A stretch of DNA of 17,700 nucleotides from an uncultured Burkholderiales bacterium (GTDB lineage Bacteria; Pseudomonadota; Gammaproteobacteria; Burkholderiales; Burkholderiaceae_C). Location: contig CAISQQ010000107.1 in the NCBI GenBank assembly GCA_903887655.1, forward strand, positions 1-17,700. Direction: 5' to 3'. Shown here piece by piece: positions 1-6,375 of this stretch. A model generated the notes under the pieces. The model was not told the origin of the DNA and ran no database searches. It saw nothing but the letters and a program-made list of their open reading frames with translations. How positions within the stretch are numbered: the first letter of the stretch is position 1; each line of letters starts with the position of its first letter. The position numbers were made by a program, and so were the translations under genes.

Positions 1-660
1 CAAAAAGGTGGTCAATAAAACAGTGATCAACAAGACTGGCAGTACGGCAATCAACACCTTGTCGCGGATATCCCAAATGAGGTCCACATAATCACCCACT
101 GCGGACCTGGGAACGGCCAACCAACTCACAGGCCACTGGTCGCTCTTGGGGTCGATCTGAATGACCATCCAATCCAAACCGTGAAGCGTCATGACGCCTT
201 CTTGGGTTTGGTGGTTGATCCCTTTGACGTCGAAGTTTTTCCAGCCGCTGTAGTGAGATGCGGCAGCGATCAAGTCAACGCAAAACAACCGAGCTTTTCG
301 ACCAGAAGGGTCCACTGCAGCACCCAAGCCAAAGGTGGCCAAGCCTTGTTTGTCACAGTGAAACGATCGCTTGACCACTTCGTCGACAAAGACCTGTTTA
401 TAGTCAAATTTGAACAAACCAAAGGTCTCGCTCGAATTGGAAAATTGGGGGGTGTCTTGTAACTTGAGATCACCAACTGCAGGGCTGTAGCGTATCAGTA
501 GCTCGGACTGAATTTTGTCATGGATGATGTTCCACACCATGGTTTGGGAGACCCATCGATTGAACGCCAAAAACAGCAAGGTGCACACTAGCGCTTGGAT
601 CGCGATGAGAAACCGAAACGAGTAAACCCATTTGAATAAGCGCTGAGGGTCAAACGTCAT
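1..660 (-). CDS. Sensor histidine kinase, N-terminal part (runs off left edge)
   Basis: Reading the minus strand from the ATG at 660 gives 220 uninterrupted codons to the window edge. The protein starts with a short basic cytoplasmic stretch, then a first membrane segment at about residues 14-33 (core FLIAIQALVCTLLFLAF). A soluble region of about 165 residues follows, presumably periplasmic and sensory, and then a second membrane segment at about 202-220 (core VLIAVLPVLLITVLL). This is the usual front half of a two-component sensor kinase; HAMP, DHp and ATPase domains would lie beyond the edge and are not seen. The ATG overlaps the end of the upstream response-regulator gene by 11 bases, which is typical of translationally coupled regulator-kinase pairs and is the main support for the call. 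The signal sensed cannot be deduced. The gene is incomplete only because of the window boundary. Confidence 0.8.
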   Translation of the reverse strand, partial: MTFDPQRLFKWVYSFRFLIAIQALVCTLLFLAFNRWVSQTMVWNIIHDKIQSELLIRYSPAVGDLKLQDTPQFSNSSETFGLFKFDYKQVFVDEVVKRSFHCDKQGLATFGLGAAVDPSGRKARLFCVDLIAAASHYSGWKNFDVKGINHQTQEGVMTLHGLDWMVIQIDPKSDQWPVSWLAVPRSAVGDYVDLIWDIRDKVLIAVLPVLLITVLLTTFL

Positions 661-1345
661 GGCTTACCGTTTTGATTTTATAGCCCACACCACGAATGGA
701 CTCGATCGGGAAATCAGCCACATTTTTTTGGTTCGTTGGGGTCAATTTCTTTTTGATACGCTGGATGCACACATCGACCACGTTGGTTTGGGGATCAAAT
801 TCAATGGCCCAGACGTGTTTGAGAATTTGTTTGCGCGTGAAGATGTGACCCGGTGTGCGCATCAAGTACTCGAGCAAGGTAAATTCGCGCTGGCTCAGCA
901 CCATAGCATGGTCGAGCCACTGCACCCGGCGGGTGATGCGATCCAAGCTCAGTTGCCCCACCACCAACAATGAATTATCTTGACCCTTGTGAGTGATCAT
1001 CAAGGATTTGACTCGGGCAATCAACTCTTCGACATAAAAGGGCTTGGGCAAATAGTCGTTGGCACCTGCCTCAAACCCAATCAAGCGGTCACTCAAGTCG
1101 CCTTTGGCGGTGAGGATGATCACGGGAATCGCACTGCCTGACTGCCTGATGTTGCTTAAAACCTCAATGCCGTCCATGCCCGGCAGCATCAAGTCGAGCA
1201 CGATGGCGTCATACTCACCGGTGAGCGCTGCTTTCAAACCAATCGTACCCTGGGTGAAATGGTCTGTCTCAAAGCCGACCTGCGAGAAGCCTTGAAGGAC
1301 AAAGTCTGCAATTTTGAGTTCGTCTTCGATGAGCAAAATTTTCAT
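650..1345 (-). CDS. OmpR/PhoB-family two-component response regulator
   Basis: The protein has 231 residues, the normal length for the family. The receiver domain (about 1-115) shows the acidic pair E7-D8, phospho-acceptor D51 in LDLMLPGMDG, the switch threonine T79 in ILTAKG and the conserved lysine K101 in LPKPF. The C-terminal half (about 128-228) is a winged-helix DNA-binding domain with typical OmpR features: LSQREFTLLEYL, FTRKQIL, VDVCIQRIKKKL and the terminal wing IRGVGYKI. All phosphotransfer residues are present, so it should be functional. It is followed with an 11-base overlap by the sensor kinase gene, and the two surely form one operon. General layout resembles the CusR/QseB-like branch, but the regulon cannot be read from sequence. 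Nothing here directly ties it to the aromatic genes on the right. Confidence 0.95.
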   Translation of the reverse strand: MKILLIEDELKIADFVLQGFSQVGFETDHFTQGTIGLKAALTGEYDAIVLDLMLPGMDGIEVLSNIRQSGSAIPVIILTAKGDLSDRLIGFEAGANDYLPKPFYVEELIARVKSLMITHKGQDNSLLVVGQLSLDRITRRVQWLDHAMVLSQREFTLLEYLMRTPGHIFTRKQILKHVWAIEFDPQTNVVDVCIQRIKKKLTPTNQKNVADFPIESIRGVGYKIKTVSHDV

Positions 1346-1484
1346 GTTCGTACTCTACATTGAAAATCACGTCCTACCAAAAAAAGGACGACTTTAACCC
1401 CAGGACTCTAGGCGTTTGTTCGCCTTTGTTGGTCAAAAAGAGACGGATTGCTGGGTTTGTAGCCCTGCACAGCGCATTCATGAC
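1346..1484. other. Intergenic leader of the two-component operon
   Basis: This 139-base gap lies between the end of the ParB-like gene and the start of the response regulator, both on the minus strand. It must hold the promoter of the regulator-kinase operon unless that operon is read through from the right. Two small inverted repeats are visible: CGTCCT/AGGACG at 1370-1390, with an A-rich 9-base loop, and AGGCG/CGCCT at 1410-1425. Neither is followed by a convincing T-run on either strand, so I do not call a terminator. No clear -35/-10 pair could be assigned by eye. Confidence 0.4.
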
Positions 1485-2108
1485 TTAGCCAGCATGGTGG
1501 GATGAGCCCACCCAACCGGGCAAATAACTGGCATCTGCGGATACGGCCAAAGCCACGCCCGCTTGGGTGAGCGTGGGCCAATGCGGTTTTTTGGGGATGG
1601 GCAAATGCACCCGAAAGTGCTCGGCCCACAAAAATTCACTGTAGGGGGTGGTGTCTTTGGCGTATCCACCCGCTTTTCGAACCAACCCAGCCAAACTGCG
1701 GTAGGGATCGTCCCTAAGATCACTCACATGGCCTGGGAGCTTGTCCAGGCTCACGCGCCGGCCCTTTTCATTGAAGGGATACACCCATTGGTGAAACTCC
1801 ATCATGCGCCAAAACGTCACCTCGTCCAAATGGGACCAATCCGAGAGCACCATTAAAAAGACTTTCCTCTGCCCAACATGGTGCAAGGCCAAACCCAAGT
1901 GATGGTGATCCACGATATAGGGCTTGAGGCCTGGCCCCATCACACAAGGGAACCAATGCTGGGTGAGAATTTCTTTGCGCGCTTTCTTGGGCAAGGCCTG
2001 CCACTCCTGAACTTTGTTGTGCACCTCCCAGTAACCCACCGAGCACTGCGTTGGGATGAGATCGTCCAAGAAGGCTGGCACAGTGTGGTGATGAAGGGGT
2101 CGCAACAT
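1485..2108 (-). CDS. ParB-like (PF08857-type) protein of unknown role
   Basis: The protein has 207 residues. The N-terminal third carries the signature I associate with the putative ParB-like nuclease family PF08857: IPTQCSVGYWEV (18-29) and FPCVMGPGLKPYIVDHHHLGLAL (53-75), the latter with the D67-H68-H69-H70 cluster. These short proteins are related to the ParB/sulfiredoxin fold but lack the partner-binding and DNA-binding helices of chromosomal ParB, so a role in chromosome segregation should not be assumed. The rest (about 80-200) is Trp- and His-rich, with no motif I recognise. The ATG at 2108 is preceded by only a weak GAG-type ribosome site. The gene lies 80 bases downstream of the MDR oxidoreductase on the same strand. 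Family assignment is from memory of the motif, and function is unknown. Confidence 0.7.
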   Translation of the reverse strand: MLRPLHHHTVPAFLDDLIPTQCSVGYWEVHNKVQEWQALPKKARKEILTQHWFPCVMGPGLKPYIVDHHHLGLALHHVGQRKVFLMVLSDWSHLDEVTFWRMMEFHQWVYPFNEKGRRVSLDKLPGHVSDLRDDPYRSLAGLVRKAGGYAKDTTPYSEFLWAEHFRVHLPIPKKPHWPTLTQAGVALAVSADASYLPGWVGSSHHAG

Positions 2109-2157
2109 AAAGCGTTCTCAAAGAAAAAAGGAAAGAAAAGGGCCGCAGTCTCCAGCG

Positions 2158-2183
2158 CAGGACTGAGGGTCAGCCCAGTCCTG
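2158..2183 (-). terminator. Stem-loop after the MDR oxidoreductase gene (possible weak terminator)
   Basis: A perfect 8-base inverted repeat, CAGGACTG/CAGTCCTG, with a 10-base loop lies 5 bases past the stop of the MDR gene. On the minus strand the hairpin is followed, about 15 bases later, by a pyrimidine-rich stretch (2109-2142) instead of an immediate T-run. It could therefore be an imperfect intrinsic terminator or an mRNA 3'-end stabiliser between the MDR and ParB-like genes. Confidence 0.4.
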
Positions 2184-2188
2184 TGCAC

Positions 2189-3184
2189 TCAAGGTTCTTG
2201 GACTTGAATGACCACATTGCCCATGACCTTGCCCGCCTCCACCCACTCGTGGGCTGAGGCGATATCGTCCAGGGTCGTGGTTTTTCCCACAGCGTGAACC
2301 AAGACGTTCTTTTGAAGCATTTCATTGAGATGGAGCAAACAGTCCTCGCGGTCTTTTGGCTTCAAGTCATAAACCAAAAAGAATTTCAAATCGGCGGATT
2401 TCCACAAAAGAGGCCTGAAGGGCATCTTCACATCGGCCGAGTTCGAACCGTAGCAGACCACGCGCGAGTGGCTGGCAATTGCGGTGGTTTGCAGCAACTC
2501 ACACGTGCTGGAAAAATCCATATCGATCACGCAGTCCACTCCCTTGCCGTCGGTCAATCGAGCCACCTCGTCCACAATCGAGTCTGTTTTGTAGTTGATC
2601 AAGTGCTCAACCCCCGCGCTCAAGGCATGTGCCGCACGGGTGGCCGAACCCACCGTGCCAATCACCTGAGCACCTGACATGCGAGCCATCTGACTGGCAT
2701 AGTGTCCGACGGCAGAACCCGCACCGGTGACCAGCACTGTTTTGCCTTCGAGGGGCCCACACAAACGGGTGGCTTGCAAGGCGGTCAAAGCGGGAATACC
2801 CAAACATGCAGCGCTTTCAAAATCGAGATGATCGGGCATCTTGACCGCATGCGAGGAGGCAATCGTCAAGAACTCGCAAGCGCTGCCATGGGGGCGACCC
2901 CACTGGGCATTCCAGAGCCACACACGTTCACCGATCCGGGAAGGCGACACACCGTCGCCCACGCTCACCACAATTCCCGCACCGTCACTGTGGGGAATGA
3001 TGCGCGATCCAGCCACCGGGCGGGTCAAGCGGGACTTGACATCGGAGGGATTGACCCCTGAAGTGATGACCTTCACGCCGACTTCTGCCGGACCCGGCTT
3101 TTGGGGGGCCATCTCGCCCACGACCAAGCACTCCCTTGCAGGACCATTTTTTTCGTACCAAGCTGCCTTCATCGATGACTCCAT
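2189..3184 (-). CDS. Zinc-free MDR-family NAD(P)H:quinone oxidoreductase-like protein
   Basis: At 331 residues it is the normal length for the quinone oxidoreductase (QOR/zeta-crystallin) branch of the medium-chain dehydrogenase/reductase superfamily. The N-terminal GroES-like domain shows GVNPSDVKSR (43-52), HSDGAGIVVSVG (65-76) and ERVW. The nucleotide-binding motif is VTGAGSAVG (152-160), followed by GAQVIGTVGS. The Cys/His/Glu set that binds catalytic zinc in alcohol dehydrogenases is absent from its usual places, as expected for QOR-type enzymes. It would reduce quinones or enones with NADPH in the cytoplasm. Such an activity would fit beside genes that make auto-oxidising diphenols, but that link is inference. 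It is divergent from the Rieske oxygenase genes. The start may be the ATG at 3184 or the one four codons later at 3172 (MKAAWYEK), which resembles the usual family N-terminus. Confidence 0.9.
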   Translation of the reverse strand: MESSMKAAWYEKNGPARECLVVGEMAPQKPGPAEVGVKVITSGVNPSDVKSRLTRPVAGSRIIPHSDGAGIVVSVGDGVSPSRIGERVWLWNAQWGRPHGSACEFLTIASSHAVKMPDHLDFESAACLGIPALTALQATRLCGPLEGKTVLVTGAGSAVGHYASQMARMSGAQVIGTVGSATRAAHALSAGVEHLINYKTDSIVDEVARLTDGKGVDCVIDMDFSSTCELLQTTAIASHSRVVCYGSNSADVKMPFRPLLWKSADLKFFLVYDLKPKDREDCLLHLNEMLQKNVLVHAVGKTTTLDDIASAHEWVEAGKVMGNVVIQVQEP

Positions 3185-3399
3185 TTGACCCGTGTTGATA
3201 AGTTGCTGCGCTCATCATAGCCAAGTTTTGCCCCCCAGTCTTCACGTGAAGTCGCCAAGACCCAGACCAAACGACGCATTCGGCCAATGAGGCCGCCTGA
3301 CTCAGACCTCAACACGAGCGCCCTTGGGGTATGCCCATACCCTGAAAACCGTCACAATGTGTGAAAATACAGGTCAATTCACACTCAGAACCTCTCGTC
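3185..3399. promoter_or_regulatory. Divergent promoter region between MDR gene and Rieske oxygenase operon
   Basis: This 215-base region separates two outward-facing genes and should hold both promoters. Three symmetric elements stand out: the perfect 12-base palindrome CTTCACGTGAAG at 3240-3251, the CGGCC/GGCCG inverted repeat at 3281-3295, and GGGTATG-CC-CATACCC at 3327-3342. The last is the best operator candidate and is listed separately. No regulator gene adjoins the region, and I could not assign sigma-70 boxes confidently. Confidence 0.55.
3327..3342. promoter_or_regulatory. Perfect palindrome, candidate operator for the Rieske operon
   Basis: The sequence GGGTATG-CC-CATACCC has two perfect 7-base arms around a 2-base spacer. 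It lies 57 bases before the preferred oxygenase ATG at 3400, where a dimeric transcription factor would bind. Its position just upstream of the alternative GTG at 3361 argues against that earlier start, because the promoter would leave little or no leader. The cognate regulator is not evident. Confidence 0.5.
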
Positions 3400-4701
3400 A
3401 TGTGCCCACTCGACCACTCCCCCAGCACACCCTCCAAGACCAGCTCGGCGCCACCACAACATCACGCCGCGGGGCTCGCTCGTGCCTGGCCCCAAGAGGG
3501 CTTCACGCGCGCACCCTATTGGGTCTACTTGGATGCGCAGACCTACGCCCGAGAGCAAACCCACATCTTTCGCGGCAAGCATTGGCACTATGTGGGCTTG
3601 GAGGTGGAAGTTCCCACACCGGGGGATTACAAAACCACCTACATCGGCGAGCAGTCGGTCGTGCTCACGCGTGCAGATGACCTCAGCTTGAATGTGCTGG
3701 TGAACCGCTGCGCTCACCGCGGCAACATGGTCTGCCGCGAAGCGTTTGGAAAGGCCAAAAAACTCTATTGTGTTTACCACGCCTGGAGCTTTACCCTCAA
3801 AGGGGACTTGAGTCATGCCGCTTTTAGTCAAGGTCTGCGTGGCGAAGGAGGTCTGCCCAAGGACTTCCAGCTCAGTGAGCATGGACTGCAAAAATGCCGG
3901 GTTGCCACCTTGTGTGGATTGGTCTTTGCGACGTTTTCAGCAGAAACGCCCCCACTTGAAGAATGGCTCGGCGAGGTGGCCGTCGGTATCAAGCGCGTCT
4001 TGAACCGCCCGCTCAAAGTCCTCGGCTATGACACCCAACGCATCCATGCCAACTGGAAAGCCTATCACGAGAACCCACGCGACTCTTACCACGCCAATAT
4101 CTTGCACACCTTTTATGGCACCTTTGGCCTCTCACGCATGTCCCAAGAGTCGGGCATGGTTTTGGACAAGGCCGGGCGCCATGTGTATTTCTACACGAAG
4201 GCGGGAACCGAGAAAAAATCAGCCGACTACGAAGCCACCACCGCACAATTGCGCTCCCACAATGATGGCCTTCATCTTGAAGATCCCAGTATTTTGGGCT
4301 GGAAGGATGAATTCGGCGACGGTGTGAGTGTTCAAATTTTGAGCACCTACCCGGGATTTGTGCTGCACCAAATCGCCCACAGCTTGGCCACACGCCACAT
4401 TTGTCCCAAGGGCGTGGGACAAACCGATTTGGTTTGGACTTACTTTGGCTTTGCGGATGATGACGAGGCCATGACACAAAAACGCCTGGTGCAAACCAAT
4501 TTGGCCGGATCAGCCGGCATGGTTTCGGTGGAGGACGCGGCCGTGTGCGAGATGATGCAGCACGCCATGGCCGATGCACAAGTCGGTGAGTCCTTCATTG
4601 AAATGGGTGGCAAGGAGCTCGATATCCAAGGTTCAAGCAAACTCTCGGAGCGCGCCATCCGCAATTTTTGGAACCATTACAAAGAGGACATGGGCTTTTA
4701 A
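3400..4701 (+). CDS. Rieske ring-hydroxylating oxygenase, large (alpha) subunit
   Basis: From the ATG at 3400 the protein has 433 residues, normal for the family. The Rieske [2Fe-2S] site is complete: C104-x-H106 (RCAHRGN) and C124-x-x-H127 (CVYHAW). The catalytic domain has the mononuclear iron motif D228-x2-H231-x4-H236 (DSYHANILH), with the electron-bridging Asp, and a third ligand candidate D379 in SVEDAAVCE. All catalytic residues are therefore intact. It should hydroxylate an aromatic acid using electrons from a ferredoxin and reductase that are not encoded nearby. Together with the type of beta subunit it resembles salicylate 5-hydroxylase (NagG) and anthranilate dioxygenase (AndAc-type) enzymes; the substrate is uncertain. 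A GTG at 3361 would add 13 residues, but it has no ribosome site and sits too close to the operator palindrome. It is the first gene of an operon with the beta subunit and a Bug protein. Confidence 0.93.
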   Translation: MCPLDHSPSTPSKTSSAPPQHHAAGLARAWPQEGFTRAPYWVYLDAQTYAREQTHIFRGKHWHYVGLEVEVPTPGDYKTTYIGEQSVVLTRADDLSLNVLVNRCAHRGNMVCREAFGKAKKLYCVYHAWSFTLKGDLSHAAFSQGLRGEGGLPKDFQLSEHGLQKCRVATLCGLVFATFSAETPPLEEWLGEVAVGIKRVLNRPLKVLGYDTQRIHANWKAYHENPRDSYHANILHTFYGTFGLSRMSQESGMVLDKAGRHVYFYTKAGTEKKSADYEATTAQLRSHNDGLHLEDPSILGWKDEFGDGVSVQILSTYPGFVLHQIAHSLATRHICPKGVGQTDLVWTYFGFADDDEAMTQKRLVQTNLAGSAGMVSVEDAAVCEMMQHAMADAQVGESFIEMGGKELDIQGSSKLSERAIRNFWNHYKEDMGF

Positions 4702-4705
4702 GTCC

Positions 4706-4723
4706 GGTGGGTTGACGCCCACC
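4706..4723 (+). other. Intercistronic hairpin between oxygenase alpha and beta genes
   Basis: A perfect inverted repeat GGTGGG/CCCACC with loop TTGACG starts 4 bases after the alpha-subunit stop, inside the 63-base gap before the beta gene. It has no following T-run, so it is unlikely to terminate. It may protect the alpha mRNA 3' end or affect translation of the beta subunit, whose own ribosome site is weak. Confidence 0.45.
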
Positions 4724-4764
4724 ACTTTGACCCCTTCCAAGCCTCACCGCATCAGAAATAGACC

Positions 4765-5244
4765 ATGATTGAATTTGAAACCCAATACCGAGCTGCAGAA
4801 CAACTGATCTATGCCTGGGCTCGCGCCATCGATGAAGACCGGGTTGAACACATCCCCACCTTGCTGCTCGAAGACGCGCGCTATACAGTCAAGTCTCGCT
4901 TTAACCATGACCGAGGCTTGCCGCTCGCTGTGATCGACGCCCAGGGCGCCGCTCAGTTGCGCGACCGCATTTTGTCCATGCGAAAAGCCAATGTCTACCA
5001 ACCCCAACACTACCGCCACATTCTCTCGGGCATTCATATCTCGAGCCAACACCATGACACGCTTCAGGTGACCCACAACTTCCTGATTGTTCGAACAATG
5101 GATTTGAGTGGGGATATGAAAATCTTTGCCACAGGCCAATGCCAAGACGAAATCGTACTCACCCCAGAAGGTGCGAGATTCAAAGAAAGACTTTTCCTTT
5201 TTGATTCCCGCATCATTGAGACACTCATGGTCATCCCGATTTAG
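4765..5244 (+). CDS. Ring-hydroxylating oxygenase, small (beta) subunit
   Basis: This 159-residue protein has the SnoaL/NTF2-like cone fold expected of oxygenase beta subunits. Visible hallmarks are AWARAIDEDRVEHIPTLLLEDARYTV (17-42), the GLPLAVIDAQGAAQLRDRI region (about 50-68), the Tyr/His-rich QPQHYRHILSG (about 76-86), and a C-terminus ending in FDSRIIETLMVIPI. The GLPL...RDRI and D-S-x-x-I-x-T-L-x-V-I-P-I patterns recall the small subunits of salicylate 5-hydroxylase (NagH) and anthranilate dioxygenase (AndAd). This is the best clue that the alpha-beta pair acts on an ortho-substituted benzoate. The subunit is structural and carries no metal. It follows the alpha gene by 63 bases and precedes the Bug gene by 53, all on the same strand. 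Family call is firm; substrate inference is from remembered homologues. Confidence 0.9.
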   Translation: MIEFETQYRAAEQLIYAWARAIDEDRVEHIPTLLLEDARYTVKSRFNHDRGLPLAVIDAQGAAQLRDRILSMRKANVYQPQHYRHILSGIHISSQHHDTLQVTHNFLIVRTMDLSGDMKIFATGQCQDEIVLTPEGARFKERLFLFDSRIIETLMVIPI

Positions 5245-5297
5245 ACCCATCGTGCACCCAAGATCAACCCCACTAGAGACATCAACCGAGATGCGCC

Positions 5298-6302
5298 ATG
5301 AATAAAACACCGCCCACACTGCACCGCCGTGAAGCTCTTGCGCTGCTGAGCGCTGCGGGATTTGGCGCTGCAGTGCCCCTGTCTTGCGCTTGGGCTGACA
5401 CTGTCTCCGAGTGGCCTCAAAAACCCATCCGTTTGGTCGTTCCCAACCCAGCGGGTGGCTCGGCCGATGTATTGCCCAGGCTCGTGTGCGAGGCTTTGTC
5501 GATCAAATTCAACCAAGCGGTGATTGTCGACAATAGACCGGGTGCTGCGGGCAACATCGGTGCAGAGTGGTTCAATGCGGCTGAACCGGATGGCTACACC
5601 TTGATGGCATCCCCTCCCACCACACTGACCATCAACGTGAGCCTTTACCCCAAGATCAATTACGATCCCAGCAAATTCGTTCCCATCACCGTACTGGCCA
5701 CCGTGAGCAACGCCTTGTTGGTCCACCCTTCAGTTCCGGCTCAAACGCTGCAAGAATTCATCGCCTATGCGCGCGCCAATCCGGATAAATTGGCCTATGC
5801 TTCGCAAGGCAACGGATCAACGGCTCACCTCACCGCAGAACTGTTCAAGCAAAAAACAAGCACCCATTTGACACACATACCTTACAAGGGGGATGCGCCG
5901 GCCATTGCCGACTTGTTGGCGGGTCATGTACAAGTGATGTTTGGCAATTTGTCGGCAGCTTCTGCGCATTTGAAGTCTGGGAAATTAAAAATTTTGGCGG
6001 TCACCAGTCCCAAACGCAACCCCAATCACCCACAAATTCCCGCCATCAATGAAGTGCTCCCAGGGCTCGTATCGGTGACCTGGTTTGGGGTTGTGGCTCC
6101 CCCCAAAACCCCCATGGCCATTGCCAACAAAATCTCCAAAGCCATTGCAGAAATCTTAAAAAGCCCAGAGATCGTTAAAAAATACGAGGAACTCGGCGCA
6201 GAGCCAGTGGGCAATACACCTGAGGAGCTCGCACAATGGATGAAAGAAGAGACTCAACGCTGGCGAGAAGTGATCCGCAGCGGTAACGTGGCGATTGACT
6301 AA
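5298..6302 (+). CDS. Bug/TctC-family periplasmic binding protein 1
   Basis: This 334-residue protein begins with an export signal containing a twin-arginine (HRREALALLSAAGFGAA, 9-25), with likely cleavage after AWA at residue 33. That suggests Tat export, though the pattern is not a perfect consensus. The mature part shows Bug-family landmarks: WPQKPIRLVVPNPAGGSADVLPR, VIVDNRPGAAGNIGAE, PDGYTLM and, further on, HIPYKGDAPAIADLLAGHVQVMFGN. Such proteins bind small carboxylates or aromatic acids in the periplasm and feed tripartite tricarboxylate transporters or signalling. No TctA/TctB membrane gene is next to it, so it is an orphan binding protein, as is common in Burkholderiales. It is the last gene of the Rieske operon and ends just before a strong hairpin. 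The ligand is probably the oxygenase substrate, by context only. Confidence 0.93.
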   Translation: MNKTPPTLHRREALALLSAAGFGAAVPLSCAWADTVSEWPQKPIRLVVPNPAGGSADVLPRLVCEALSIKFNQAVIVDNRPGAAGNIGAEWFNAAEPDGYTLMASPPTTLTINVSLYPKINYDPSKFVPITVLATVSNALLVHPSVPAQTLQEFIAYARANPDKLAYASQGNGSTAHLTAELFKQKTSTHLTHIPYKGDAPAIADLLAGHVQVMFGNLSAASAHLKSGKLKILAVTSPKRNPNHPQIPAINEVLPGLVSVTWFGVVAPPKTPMAIANKISKAIAEILKSPEIVKKYEELGAEPVGNTPEELAQWMKEETQRWREVIRSGNVAID

Positions 6303-6338
6303 AGCGTCCCGCTCTTTATGAGCGGGACATCGCGCTTT
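6301..6338. terminator. Bidirectional hairpin terminator between convergent operons
   Basis: GTCCCGCTC (6306-6314), loop TTTAT, GAGCGGGAC (6320-6328) form a perfect 9-base-pair GC-rich stem directly after the Bug stop codon. Outer AAAGCG (6301-6306) and CGCTTT (6333-6338) can extend it with a bulge. It lies between the convergent Bug gene (plus) and cupin dioxygenase (minus), so it can serve both. The T-run is short (CTTTAAAATT), making it a moderate rather than textbook terminator. Confidence 0.7.
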
Positions 6339-6375
6339 AAAATTGAAAGGCCGCTCAGCTTAAGCTCGGCTTGCC

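Noticed and set aside
1370..1425. Two short inverted repeats as terminator of the ParB-like gene
   Set aside because: Stems are only 5-6 base pairs and there is no T-run after either on the minus strand.
3361..3399. GTG start at 3361 for the Rieske alpha subunit
   Set aside because: No ribosome site, and the operator-like palindrome ends only 18 bases upstream, leaving almost no room for promoter and leader; the ATG at 3400 is preferred, though not proven.
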